NCBI GenBank assembly: GCA_021794355.1
Contig: JAJYRA010000033.1
Coordinates: 1-45,156 of the forward strand
Source of the DNA: Thermoplasmata archaeon
GTDB lineage: Archaea; Thermoplasmatota; Thermoplasmata; Thermoplasmatales; Thermoplasmataceae
DNA length: 45,156 nucleotides
Reading direction: 5' to 3'
The notes under the pieces were generated by a model. That model was not told where the DNA came from and ran no database searches. It was given only the letters and a program-made list of their open reading frames with translations. How positions within the stretch are numbered: the first letter of the stretch is position 1; each line of letters begins with the position of its first letter. Shown one piece after another: positions 23,197 to 32,650 of this stretch. Made by a program: the position numbers and the translations under genes.

Positions 23197-25860
23197 ATGA
23201 AAGGAATTACTGAGCATATGGCTACGGAGGAAATGGATGTAGGTCCTTTTCAATTGTCCTTTTTCATTGAAAACGGATTTAGGAGAAAGAAGTGTATTAA
23301 CTGCAAAAAATTCTTTTGGGCTCAGAGCAGTGAAAGAAATACATGCGGCGATCCTCCATGTGATTCCTATAGCTTCATAGGAAATCCAGCGGGTAAGAAA
23401 CCAATGAGTACTGATGAGGTAAGAGAAGCTTTCATTCAACATTTTTCAATGGATCACAAGTACATAAAGCCCTATCCAGTTGTTCCCAGATGGAGAGATG
23501 ATGTTCTTCTGGTAAACGCATCCATATATGATTTCCAGCCACACGTAACTTCGGGCATGGTACCTCCTCCTGGAAACCCTCTGGTAATGTCACAGCCATC
23601 CATAAGAATGAACGATCTTGATCTGGTAGGAATATCTGGAAGACATCTGACATCCTTTGAGATGCTATGCCATGACGCCTTTAACAGAAATAACCAGCAA
23701 TATTACTGGAAGGAAGGCACTGTGTCAAGATGCCACACATTCTTCTCTGAAATAGTGGGCATAAAGGGGGAAGAAATTACCTATAAGGAAAACCCATGGT
23801 TTGGAGGAGGAAATGCTGGAAACGCGCTGGAAGTTTTTATAAGGGGACTGGAAGTGGGAACGCTTGTATTCATGGATCTGAAGGAAGACCCGGACGGGGA
23901 GATCATTCTGGAAGGCACAAAATATTCACAGATGGATCTTCAGGTTGTGGACACAGGTTATGGACTGGAAAGAATAAGCTGGGTAACCCAGGGTTCCCCA
24001 ACAGTTTACGACTCCACATACGGTAATGTTGTTTCTCATATTCTTGAAAAATCTGGAGTGGAAACTGAAAACATTTCTGAAATGGGGGCAATAACCCAAA
24101 TATACTCTGCCGATCCGGACAGATCCATATCTGAGATCGAAAGGGAGGTGGGGAATCTGGTAAAGGGTGAACTCAGTATTAACTGGGAACATGTGGAAAA
24201 AATAAGGCAGGCGTACATTTTAGGGGATCATGCAAGATCAATTATTCACCTTTCCAGGGACTACGTGATTCCAAGCAACGTGAAAGTTGGATACCTTTTC
24301 AGATTACTACTGAGGCGTTCATTCAGGGCCATGGATTACCTGAAATACAGTGGAACGCTTATGGATATCATAAGGATTCAGGCCGAAAACCTCAAAGGAA
24401 TCATTGATGGTTTTCCTGAGGAGTTTCTCTCCCAAATCATTGAAGAAGAGAGGGAGAAATATTACAAATCCCTGGAAAGGGGTACAGATGTTATAAAAAA
24501 GATCCTTAAAAAGAAGGATAAACTGGACGATGACGATCTGGAACTGCTCTATGATTCTTATGGTCTTGTTCCAGATTTTGTGTCACAGATCCTTAAGGAA
24601 CAGAATATTGTCTTGAAAATACCTGCAAATTTTCACTCAAGAATAGTTGATAAACATTCAGGTAAAAGGGAAGCTCAGATTAAGAATCAGGAATCATCAA
24701 AATTCAGGGGAATGGAGACCAGGACTCTTTACTACGATGATCCCAGGATGCTAGAATTTACGGCACTTGTACTGGAATCTGTGGATGATCTGATTGTGGT
24801 AAATCAGACTGCGTTCTATCCCACAGGAGGTGGACAACCCTTTGATTTGGGATACTTCCAGTTGGGTTCAAGGAAATATAAGGTCATCAATGTTTTCAAG
24901 GAAGGAAATGCCATAGTCCACCAGATAGATGGACATATTGAAAAGGGATCAAGGCTCAAGGGATTTGTTGATGGTAAAAGAAGAAAACAACTCATGATAC
25001 ATCACACATCCACCCACCTCCTGCTCGGTACAATGAGGCGTTTACTTGGGGATCAGGTCTGGCAGGCAGGTGCGCAAAAGGGGATTGAATCTTCAAGAAT
25101 AGATGTAACTTACAACAGGAAGATTTCTGATGAAATGATCAGACACATTGAACATGAGTGCCTGAAGACCATAATGGAAAACAGAAAGGTCACAGCTCGA
25201 TTCATGGACTGGAATCAGGCCATAGAAAAATATGGGTTCAGGCTATTTGAAGGTGGAGTACCACTGGCAAAAAAACTGAGAATTGTTGAAATAGAAGGGG
25301 TTGATGTGGAAGGTTGCGGAGGAACACACCTTTCCAGCACAGGCGAGATTGGTTTTTTGAAGATCCTTAGGGTTGATAGCATTCAGGAGGGCATTTACCG
25401 GATAACCTTTGCATCTGGGGAAGCAGCCCTGGATCATGTGGAAAAAATAGAGGAGGATCTTAATGCCATCAGGATCATGACAAGATCAACAGAGGATACG
25501 GTGGTAAAGGTAGAAAAAACTATTTCCGAAATGATCAAATTGAGGGAGGAATTGTCCAGTGCAAACAGGGAAATATTATCCAGTTCAATGGAACATTCTA
25601 AAAATACATCCCTGTGTGGTTATGAAGTTATGTTGCTGAATCTCCAGAGGGAAGAACTGGTGAAACTTGCCATACCAATGGCCATTGCCTCAGGCAGGAT
25701 ATACCTGATCACAGAGGATAGAAGAAAAACCCTAATCTGCAGGGACAGGAAGGTAATGGGTCAAATTCTTAAATGTATTTCAACGGCTGATTGGGATGGA
25801 AAGAGCCAGGTGGTTGTTATTTCGGAAGAATCCATAAAAAATGATAAATTAATAAACTAA
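23197..25860 (+). CDS. alaS: Alanyl-tRNA synthetase, archaeal type
   Basis: Charges tRNA-Ala. The protein opens with the archaeal-specific N-terminal zinc segment (CINCKKFFWAQSSERNTCGD), then the class II catalytic core with RNNQQYYWKEGTVSRCHTFF and the QMDLQVVDTGYGLERISW motif, the tRNA-recognition helices, an editing domain with HHTSTHLLLG (HxxxH) and VEGCGGTHLSSTGEIG, and a C-terminal tail. The ORF is 887 residues, normal for archaeal AlaRS. ATG 23197 is used; an internal ATG at 23218 (MATEEMDVGPF) is an alternative. A 22-nt gap leads into the M50-like gene. Confidence 0.96.
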   Translation: MKGITEHMATEEMDVGPFQLSFFIENGFRRKKCINCKKFFWAQSSERNTCGDPPCDSYSFIGNPAGKKPMSTDEVREAFIQHFSMDHKYIKPYPVVPRWRDDVLLVNASIYDFQPHVTSGMVPPPGNPLVMSQPSIRMNDLDLVGISGRHLTSFEMLCHDAFNRNNQQYYWKEGTVSRCHTFFSEIVGIKGEEITYKENPWFGGGNAGNALEVFIRGLEVGTLVFMDLKEDPDGEIILEGTKYSQMDLQVVDTGYGLERISWVTQGSPTVYDSTYGNVVSHILEKSGVETENISEMGAITQIYSADPDRSISEIEREVGNLVKGELSINWEHVEKIRQAYILGDHARSIIHLSRDYVIPSNVKVGYLFRLLLRRSFRAMDYLKYSGTLMDIIRIQAENLKGIIDGFPEEFLSQIIEEEREKYYKSLERGTDVIKKILKKKDKLDDDDLELLYDSYGLVPDFVSQILKEQNIVLKIPANFHSRIVDKHSGKREAQIKNQESSKFRGMETRTLYYDDPRMLEFTALVLESVDDLIVVNQTAFYPTGGGQPFDLGYFQLGSRKYKVINVFKEGNAIVHQIDGHIEKGSRLKGFVDGKRRKQLMIHHTSTHLLLGTMRRLLGDQVWQAGAQKGIESSRIDVTYNRKISDEMIRHIEHECLKTIMENRKVTARFMDWNQAIEKYGFRLFEGGVPLAKKLRIVEIEGVDVEGCGGTHLSSTGEIGFLKILRVDSIQEGIYRITFASGEAALDHVEKIEEDLNAIRIMTRSTEDTVVKVEKTISEMIKLREELSSANREILSSSMEHSKNTSLCGYEVMLLNLQREELVKLAIPMAIASGRIYLITEDRRKTLICRDRKVMGQILKCISTADWDGKSQVVVISEESIKNDKLIN

Positions 25861-25882
25861 ATTTATCATTACCAAAGAATAC

Positions 25883-27616
25883 ATGACAGGAACAAGGAAG
25901 TTTGAATCGGACGATGTTAGGGAAACATTTTCAAAATTTTTCACCATTCTAAAGGTGGAAAATGAGAATGATATACTTTCTTTCAAGATTCCTGAAAATG
26001 AGTATAACAAGGAAAAATTCGAGGAACTATATTTCCAGCTGAAGAAGCTTGGCTACTATTCTTATACGAACGGGAAGGGGGAGATTATAACATTCAGGAA
26101 GGAAGAAAACCCCAACAGAAGAAACCTGAAACTCCTCCTTATGTTACTGACAATTCTATCAATGATATACGCAGGCTACGCCTATTCCTTCGGATACTAC
26201 CCGGGAATGAACTCCTATGTCATACTGGCATTGGATCTCACATATTTTGTTTTTCCCCTGATCTTAATTCTTTTTCTTAGAGAACTACCAAAATTTATAA
26301 TTCGAAAGAAGAGAAAACAGAAATATTCCCTACCACTTTTTATACCAAACCCATTCCTCATGGGGACCATGGGCATAATAAACGCCCCAGATGAACCCTA
26401 TCTAAATTCAGATGATGAGATCCTTGCGGGGTTCTTTTCCCTCATTCTGGGTTTTGTTGCCTCCGCCTCAATTCTTATTCTTGGGTACATGGGGTTGTCC
26501 CTCTATAATGGTGGTAGTTACGTGACAAACGGTAGCAGCAGTATAATTAACATTCCTTTACTCATACAGTTGTTTGCAGGTCACGTAATCCCCAGTTCCG
26601 GGTTTCTTGATCCACTGAGTCTTGCCGGGTGGTCAGGGCTCATATTCACATCGTTCAATGCCTTCCCCATAGGACTTCTGGACGGAGGAATGGTCCTTTC
26701 TGGTTTCAACCGTACATTGAGGAAAAACGTATCCTATATTTTTATAACTATAATGATATTCATAGCATTCACCTTTCTTGCATGGTTGATCCTGCCGTTG
26801 TTCCTGGCATTTCTTGGTATGGGAACCATAGAGCCCGTGGATAGCAACTACCTGAGGGCCAATAAGAGGGCTTTCCTGGCCATAGGCATAGCCATGGCTC
26901 TCGCCATTATCGGGCTCACCCCCTATCCTGTGCATATAGGTACGCCACAGATGGAGGTTTTTTATAATGGTCAATGGGACGTGGCAGTTAACGGATCCAG
27001 GAATATAGACACATACAACATCATGGTAAGAAATTACGGTCAGAACAATATCATTCCTGGGTTCTCCCTATCGCCTACCCTGAGTTATGATGTATCCACA
27101 AATAATTCCGTAATACATCCCGGAACGGTAAACACCTTTACCATTGCGATCAACACCACTAGGGCAAACATGGGAATGAACAATCCACTGTTAAAAATAT
27201 ATGTGGGGAGCACAGAAAAAACACTGAATCTTGCATTTTTCAAGATAAATCCAACAAGCAGCATTGAAATGGAAACGACAAACCAGACCAATTCAACCAA
27301 GGGCAGCTCTTTTTTAGTTAATATTACGCTGTTCAACACCGCGGCGGTCAATGCGACAGAAAAATTTCTCATAGGAGTACCAAATCAGTGGAGCTATGAT
27401 ATTACTGTAGGAAACTCAACCAATAAACCAGGTTCCGTTCCACTGGAAGATAACGGTTCTTACATCTTTGGGCCATATCCCATACTGAAGGCGGATAATA
27501 GTGGACTGAATGCCATATATATTGAAATAAAATCAATAGAGAGACCGACCTCGAATATTTACTTTGCCGCATACAATAATACTAACTACGGGCAAATGCT
27601 AACCATAGGGGGATGA
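25883..27616 (+). CDS. M50 site-2-protease-like membrane protein lacking the HExxH motif
   Basis: 577 aa. An N-terminal soluble domain (about 1-80), a membrane domain of several helices (about 82-345) and a large extracytoplasmic, strand-rich C-terminal domain (about 350-577) with many sequons. The membrane domain matches M50 proteases, including SLPLFIPNPFLMGTMGIINA and the second metal motif FNAFPIGLLDGG (Asn259, Asp267). Where the zinc-binding HExxH should stand, just before the SLPLFIPxP block, the sequence reads RELPK (133-137): both histidines are absent. This predicts a protein without protease activity that may bind or hold membrane substrates. It lies between alaS and the NAD kinase, 4 nt before the likely start of the latter. 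Confidence 0.82.
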   Translation: MTGTRKFESDDVRETFSKFFTILKVENENDILSFKIPENEYNKEKFEELYFQLKKLGYYSYTNGKGEIITFRKEENPNRRNLKLLLMLLTILSMIYAGYAYSFGYYPGMNSYVILALDLTYFVFPLILILFLRELPKFIIRKKRKQKYSLPLFIPNPFLMGTMGIINAPDEPYLNSDDEILAGFFSLILGFVASASILILGYMGLSLYNGGSYVTNGSSSIINIPLLIQLFAGHVIPSSGFLDPLSLAGWSGLIFTSFNAFPIGLLDGGMVLSGFNRTLRKNVSYIFITIMIFIAFTFLAWLILPLFLAFLGMGTIEPVDSNYLRANKRAFLAIGIAMALAIIGLTPYPVHIGTPQMEVFYNGQWDVAVNGSRNIDTYNIMVRNYGQNNIIPGFSLSPTLSYDVSTNNSVIHPGTVNTFTIAINTTRANMGMNNPLLKIYVGSTEKTLNLAFFKINPTSSIEMETTNQTNSTKGSSFLVNITLFNTAAVNATEKFLIGVPNQWSYDITVGNSTNKPGSVPLEDNGSYIFGPYPILKADNSGLNAIYIEIKSIERPTSNIYFAAYNNTNYGQMLTIGG

Positions 27617-27620
27617 TCAT

Positions 27621-28676
27621 ACGCGAATAGGTTTCATTATAAATCCTCGGGCCGGTGAGGGACTGAGCCAAAGGGTAAATGGATCCGATAGTCTGGTGGA
27701 AAATGATGGGGACAATTATTCAGCTCAAAGATCCCATAAGTTCCTTGAAAACCTGAACAGGTACTACACTTTCTGTACAGCATCGGGAAAAATGGGGGAG
27801 GATGTGCTTAAAGAAGCCAGCTTTGACAACGTTGAAATTATATATAATGCACCGGAACATAGCAATAAAGAAGACACTGTAAATTTCGTAAGGGAAGCGG
27901 ATAAAAAATGTGACATCATTCTATTTGCCGGAGGAGATGGCACTGCCGTGGACATCCTCAATGCAAATCCGCACATCCCCGTTCTGGGGATTCCCTCAGG
28001 GATGAAGATGTACAGTTCTATTTTCGCCATGAACCCAGAAGAGGCGGCTTCCCTGCTTGATGATTTCGATAGGGGAAAGGCAATAGTTGTGGAATCCATA
28101 GTGGAAGATGCTGACGAGGAGAAAATGATCAGAGGGGAACTTATCATAAAAACAAGGGGAAAACTCAAGTCCATAGGATCAGCAGATCAATATCACAATC
28201 CAAAAATCGTGACTCAGGAATGGGCGGAAGACAGCATATCTGAATTTATAACAGACACCATGGACTCCTCATATTACCTCATAGGAACAGGCTCCACATG
28301 CAAGAGCATCATGGATAGATTGGGCATAAAAACCTCCATATTTTCCGTAGATCTCATAAGGAATGGGAAAATATTAAAGAGCAATTACTACCCGCAGGAT
28401 CTGGATGAATATATCAAGGAAGACGCAGGATTAAAAATAATAGTTTCTCCCTACGCGGGAAGTGGATTTTTCCTGGGCAGGGGGAACAGGCAGATTGACG
28501 AGAGGGCAGTCAGGAGAGCGGGTAAAGGGAATATAATTGTTGTATCCTCTGAACAGAAACTGTCAAGCATAAGAGGGTTGGCCTTTGATGTGGATGGAAT
28601 TGACCATTCTTTCTTTGGAAAATACATGAAAGTGATAGTCGGTTACGAAAGATTCAAAATGATACCCTTACTTTAA
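27621..28676 (+). CDS. ATP-NAD kinase (archaeal COG3199 type) with a non-standard start
   Basis: Phosphorylates NAD to NADP. Motifs: IGFIINPRAGEG at the N-terminus, the nucleotide-binding FAGGDGTAVDIL, GIPSGMKMYSS and GTGSTCKSIMDRLG. The conserved N-terminal strand and glycine loop begin at 27627 in the same frame, yet the open frame between the TAG at 27606 and the GTG at 27696 has no ATG, GTG or TTG. The expected 'M-R-I-G-F' position carries ACG (27621-27623). Starting at GTG 27696 would delete the glycine loop. I therefore place the start at ACG 27621, flagged as unusual; an ATG-to-ACG base error or mutation is the alternative. The length from there, 351 aa, is in range. Confidence 0.82.
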   Translation, partial: TRIGFIINPRAGEGLSQRVNGSDSLVENDGDNYSAQRSHKFLENLNRYYTFCTASGKMGEDVLKEASFDNVEIIYNAPEHSNKEDTVNFVREADKKCDIILFAGGDGTAVDILNANPHIPVLGIPSGMKMYSSIFAMNPEEAASLLDDFDRGKAIVVESIVEDADEEKMIRGELIIKTRGKLKSIGSADQYHNPKIVTQEWAEDSISEFITDTMDSSYYLIGTGSTCKSIMDRLGIKTSIFSVDLIRNGKILKSNYYPQDLDEYIKEDAGLKIIVSPYAGSGFFLGRGNRQIDERAVRRAGKGNIIVVSSEQKLSSIRGLAFDVDGIDHSFFGKYMKVIVGYERFKMIPLL

Positions 28677-28683
28677 TAATAGG

Positions 28684-28691
28684 GTTTAAAT
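28684..28691 (+). promoter_or_regulatory. TATA-like box before the DUF2070 gene
   Basis: tttaaatg lies about 30 nt before ATG 28719, with no Shine-Dalgarno in between, the spacing expected for a leaderless archaeal transcript. Inferred from spacing only. Confidence 0.4.
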
Positions 28692-28718
28692 GTTGATTTC
28701 ACATAACTCGTGAGTTAA

Positions 28719-30449
28719 ATGGAAAAAACATTCTCTGATCTATCCAAGTATGTGAAAAAATCCCCACCTTCTTGGATGTTAGTTTTCATTTTACTTGTTT
28801 TATATGTTATAGAATTACTTAAATCAAGGAGCCTTGAGTTTGCCTCGCTCATGATCCCGCTGACGGCTATCATTACCATAACCATAGATCAATCCCTTTC
28901 CAGATATTTCAAGTCCAACCTAAATCTAAAAAAGAACCTTTTCCTGTATACAATCTCATTTTTCATGTTCTTCATAATATATATCATATTGAGCCTGACC
29001 TTTCCATTTTTCGAGACTCAAAATATAGCTATTTCCCTATCTTTCACGGCATTTTTCAGGTTTCTGGTCTTCTATGTGTATCTGTCAGATAATGACAGGG
29101 TCAATTATCTCAATTCCCTGAGCTTCACTCTTTCCTTCATTCCATTCTTTCTGGTGCTGGTGGATTATACAGTTCTTTCAGAATCCATAATTTACAGTCT
29201 AATATCTGCATATCTCTCCTATTATTTTGTCATTAAGGCCACTGGTACATTCAAGAGGGAATTCAATGAAGAACCGAGAAACCTGATAAAATTCTTTCTA
29301 TATAGCGCTACCAACAGGAAATATTTTGAGGCAGGGGACAGGTTTTTTAAGAGAATGTATTCTCAGGATAGGGAGATTCCGGTAAATTTCATAAGGATTG
29401 TAAATGACAGGGAACAAAATCTCACAACCATGGTTTTTCCCTATATACATCCCGGACCCTTTGGACTCATTGGAACCAGTGATCTTCCGAGGAGGCTTGA
29501 AGAAAGACTGAAAGATCTTGATTCAGATTTCATGGTTTTTCATACAAGTACCACAAACAACAACAACTGTTCAGGAGACGAGGATATTGATGCCATAGCC
29601 TCTTCCATAAGGCAATCATGGAACGGATTGTATCAGTCAAAAAACATGTCCCGGATTATATCGGCTAAATCCTCTGGTTTAGTCTTGGATGGAATGAAAT
29701 TCGGGAATTTTGGTTTCCTTGCCCTGAACCCGGAAAAGGAAAGTTTTGATGATATCCTCCTTACAGAGGGTGAGAGGTTATGGAAGCACATCGAGAAGGA
29801 AATGAATCTTCAGTTTTCCATACTGGATGGGCAGAACAATTATTCTCACGGATCAAAGGAACTGACGGATTTGGGACCATATATGCATTCGGCCACAAAA
29901 TTAATATCCAGGATGAACGACAGATATAAGGGAAGGGTGGGTTATGCCAAAAGGACACTCAACCTGAAATCCATGGGAAGTGAGGGCATTCAGGCACTTT
30001 CTTTCGACTATGGGGATCACAGGATGGCAATCTTGCTTACGGACTCAAATAATATAACCGGAGATCTGATGAAGGAGATCAGCAAAAGGTCAAAAAGCAT
30101 CGTAAGCTACGTTGCCATATATACCACAGATAACCACATAGTGAATCAGGGTTCCCTGGATATGAATCCACTGGGTGAAAAGGATGATAAGGATCTCATA
30201 GCAAGTGCTGCCATAGAGGCACTTCAAGAAGCCACAAATAATATTCAGGATGTATCATTTATATATGGGCATTCTGATGTGAAAGTGAAGATGGGGTCTG
30301 AGGACTCTTACAGAACTCTCATGAGCACAGTATTCTCATCTCTTCACAAAGCAAAATATTACGCTGCCCTTTGTGTAACCTTAACTTTTCTCATACCCTT
30401 CGTTCTTTCCATAACTGGAGTCGTTTATAAAATTCCCTTTATAAGATGA
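28719..30449 (+). CDS. DUF2070 family integral membrane protein
   Basis: 576 aa. Six or so hydrophobic helices in the first ~190 residues, then a large soluble domain of about 340 residues and a C-terminal hydrophobic helix (ALCVTLTFLIPFVLSITGVV). The soluble domain carries the conserved blocks of this archaeal family: VFPYIHPGPFGLIGTSDLPRR, HTSTTNNNNCSG and LSFDYGDHRMAILLTDSNN. The His, Asp and Asn residues in those blocks suggest a metal or ligand site, but the family has no known function. The 3' end overlaps the converging aroC gene by 69 nt. Confidence 0.85.
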   Translation: MEKTFSDLSKYVKKSPPSWMLVFILLVLYVIELLKSRSLEFASLMIPLTAIITITIDQSLSRYFKSNLNLKKNLFLYTISFFMFFIIYIILSLTFPFFETQNIAISLSFTAFFRFLVFYVYLSDNDRVNYLNSLSFTLSFIPFFLVLVDYTVLSESIIYSLISAYLSYYFVIKATGTFKREFNEEPRNLIKFFLYSATNRKYFEAGDRFFKRMYSQDREIPVNFIRIVNDREQNLTTMVFPYIHPGPFGLIGTSDLPRRLEERLKDLDSDFMVFHTSTTNNNNCSGDEDIDAIASSIRQSWNGLYQSKNMSRIISAKSSGLVLDGMKFGNFGFLALNPEKESFDDILLTEGERLWKHIEKEMNLQFSILDGQNNYSHGSKELTDLGPYMHSATKLISRMNDRYKGRVGYAKRTLNLKSMGSEGIQALSFDYGDHRMAILLTDSNNITGDLMKEISKRSKSIVSYVAIYTTDNHIVNQGSLDMNPLGEKDDKDLIASAAIEALQEATNNIQDVSFIYGHSDVKVKMGSEDSYRTLMSTVFSSLHKAKYYAALCVTLTFLIPFVLSITGVVYKIPFIR

Positions 30450-31514
30450 CTGTCTTCTCAAATAAAGGTCCAGTAGACCAATGGCAGTAACACATTTGAT
30501 AACGGGAACTGCCCGGATGGCAATACAGGGATCGTGTCTGCCCTGAACCCTTATTTTATCATCTTCTCCTGTACCTAGATTGACAGTATCCTGTTCCTTT
30601 CTCACAGAGGAGGTTGCCTTCATTGCTGTCCTGAATTCCAGATCGTTCCCGAACGTGATACCACCAAGTATCCCTCCGTTATGATTGCTTCTAGTTCTGA
30701 TCCTTTTCCCATTCATATAGAAGGAATCGTTTGATTCGGTCCCTTTCATTTTGGAAAGTTTGAATCCGTCCCCAAATTCCAGGCCCTTTACACCTGGCAC
30801 AGAAAAGATCAGGTGGGAAATTATGGACTCCACCGAGTCAAAAAATGGTTCACCCATGGCCTCCGGAACATTCCTAACCCTTGTCTTAATGATTCCACCC
30901 ACACTGTCACCCTGGGACTGAAGTTCCCTTATGTATGATTTTGCCTCCATATCCTTGGAATTATCTGGAATCCTGCTTTCATTGGAATAAATTTCATCGT
31001 CATCGAAAAATCTATCAGTTTCCATTGCTATATCACCCATTGACTGAAGATAGGATGATATTTCCATACCAGTCCCTTCCAGTACCTGAAGGGCCAAGGA
31101 TCCAGCTGCAACGAGGGGTGCAGTCATTCTTCCTGAAAGGAAACCTCCACCTTCATAATTCCTGTAAGGTCCGTACTTAAGGAAAAGGCTCAGATCACCG
31201 TGGCCCGGTCTTGGCCTTTCAAAGAGATCATCGTAATGCTTTCCGATGGCATTCTCATTCCTTATCAGCATTGTAATGGAACCTCCATCTGTTATGTCCT
31301 TTGTAAGACCTGAGACAAACTCTATTCTATCAGTCTCCTTTCTCTGCGTGGTCAGGGAGCTCTGTCCTGGGGATCTGCGCATCATCCAGGTCATTATTTT
31401 ATTTTGATCAATGGAAAAACCAGCCGGTATACCGTCAACCACACACCCTATGCCGTTACCGTGGGAAGAACCGAAAATGGTGATTGATATCCTATCCCTG
31501 AAAACAAAGCTCAT
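30381..31514 (-). CDS. aroC: Chorismate synthase
   Basis: Last step of the shikimate pathway: elimination of phosphate from EPSP, with reduced FMN as cofactor. Signatures: IFGSSHGNGIGCVVDGIPAG at the N-terminus (family: FGxSHG), MRRSPGQSSLTTQRKETD, GHGDLSLFLKYGPYRNYEGG with GRMTAPLVAAGSLA, and RGRHDPCIAIRAVPVIK-like VQGRHDPCIAIRAVPVIK near the end. A length of 377 aa is normal. The last about 22 codons run antisense over the 3' end of the DUF2070 gene, giving a hydrophilic tail (SSYGKNEGYEKS) beyond the conserved core. No other aromatic-pathway genes are near. Confidence 0.95.
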   Translation of the reverse strand: MSFVFRDRISITIFGSSHGNGIGCVVDGIPAGFSIDQNKIMTWMMRRSPGQSSLTTQRKETDRIEFVSGLTKDITDGGSITMLIRNENAIGKHYDDLFERPRPGHGDLSLFLKYGPYRNYEGGGFLSGRMTAPLVAAGSLALQVLEGTGMEISSYLQSMGDIAMETDRFFDDDEIYSNESRIPDNSKDMEAKSYIRELQSQGDSVGGIIKTRVRNVPEAMGEPFFDSVESIISHLIFSVPGVKGLEFGDGFKLSKMKGTESNDSFYMNGKRIRTRSNHNGGILGGITFGNDLEFRTAMKATSSVRKEQDTVNLGTGEDDKIRVQGRHDPCIAIRAVPVIKCVTAIGLLDLYLRRQSSYKGNFINDSSYGKNEGYEKS

Positions 31515-31579
31515 TGATAAATGAAATGCGTGTAATCATAATACATTTTCTATGCGTCCCTTATTTTCTGTCATCCAGT

Positions 31580-32488
31580 TCAAGAACTGCTGGGCAATCT
31601 CTTTCTCTCAACTGTTGATATTAGCATTTCTATTATTTTCCCCCTGATGATGGAAGGATCGTTTGTGTCAAACTGGGCCTTTATCAATATGATATATGTG
31701 TTAAGGGTTGTTTCATCAATGGCCAGAAAGGGGTCTCCAGTCATCTCCTTAAAGCCCTTTAATTCTTTCACTATCTCATCCCTGACCAAATCAAATTTGA
31801 GATATTTTGGGATCTCATACCTAACCTGAACCACAGGAGTTTTCGAGGTGACCCTGTAGGCTCCCTGGGTAAGGACATTGTTGGCTATTTTTACAACTTC
31901 TCCCCCATCAGTTACAAGGGTTGTATAATTTATGCTTATATCCTTTACCTTTCCCACAAAACCGTTGTTATAAAGAAAATCGCTTGAGAAGTATTTTGGT
32001 ATGACAACCGCGTAGGTTATGCTGAACTGCCAGGCATGAATCCACACGCGATCCCCTATTTTGAAAGGCCTGGTAACTATCAATAGAAGTCCCGCAAACT
32101 GGTTAGCCAGAACGCTCTGGGAAGCAAGGCCAATAACTGCCGCAAGAAATGTACTTCCCAATATTATGGAGGAGACATTAATCCCAAGTGAGGCAATCAC
32201 GGCAAGTACGATTATGAAATAACCCACCATCCTGACCATGAAGATAATGGGATGCAGCGTATTGTTATCCAGAAATTTCCCCAGTACTAACCTGATATAC
32301 GTTAGGACCATTCTCACGACCAGAAAGGCTATTATTGCTATGACGGCAGCGTCGAGAAACTTGGAGTATGATGGAGGTATGGCCTTCAGAACTTCAGTTA
32401 CTATGTACACAACTACAAGAAGTCCTGCGAGTAGGGCCAGTAAGGCTCCTATGGCCATGAATCTCTGCTTTCTCCTCTCATTTCCCAT
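31580..32488 (-). CDS. Small-conductance mechanosensitive channel (MscS family)
   Basis: Membrane tension valve that releases solutes on osmotic downshock. Residues about 11-115 give three or four TM helices; the pore-lining helix and its continuation GSTFLAAVIGLASQSVLANQ and FAGLLLIVTRPFKIGDRVWI match the MscS core, followed by the beta domain with VKDISINYTTLVTDGGEVVKIANN and a C-terminal alpha/beta tail ending DETTLNTYIILIKAQFDTND. A length of 302 aa is usual. A diverged paralogue sits at 40350-41267 with the same ending motif (DETTLNTYLIDIRFPF). It appears to be transcribed alone. Confidence 0.88.
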   Translation of the reverse strand: MGNERRKQRFMAIGALLALLAGLLVVVYIVTEVLKAIPPSYSKFLDAAVIAIIAFLVVRMVLTYIRLVLGKFLDNNTLHPIIFMVRMVGYFIIVLAVIASLGINVSSIILGSTFLAAVIGLASQSVLANQFAGLLLIVTRPFKIGDRVWIHAWQFSITYAVVIPKYFSSDFLYNNGFVGKVKDISINYTTLVTDGGEVVKIANNVLTQGAYRVTSKTPVVQVRYEIPKYLKFDLVRDEIVKELKGFKEMTGDPFLAIDETTLNTYIILIKAQFDTNDPSIIRGKIIEMLISTVERKRLPSSS

Positions 32489-32650
32489 GTTTCAGCAATA
32501 CAGAATGGTTTAAAAAGTTTTTAAATTGAAAACACTGTCAAATCTTTGTTGATAATTTGAAAATTGAAAATACTCTGTAATTGTTACTTTGAGCAAAAAC
32601 TGCATCATTCTCCAGTTAGAACGAATGCTCATAAATTGATAGAGGAGAGA

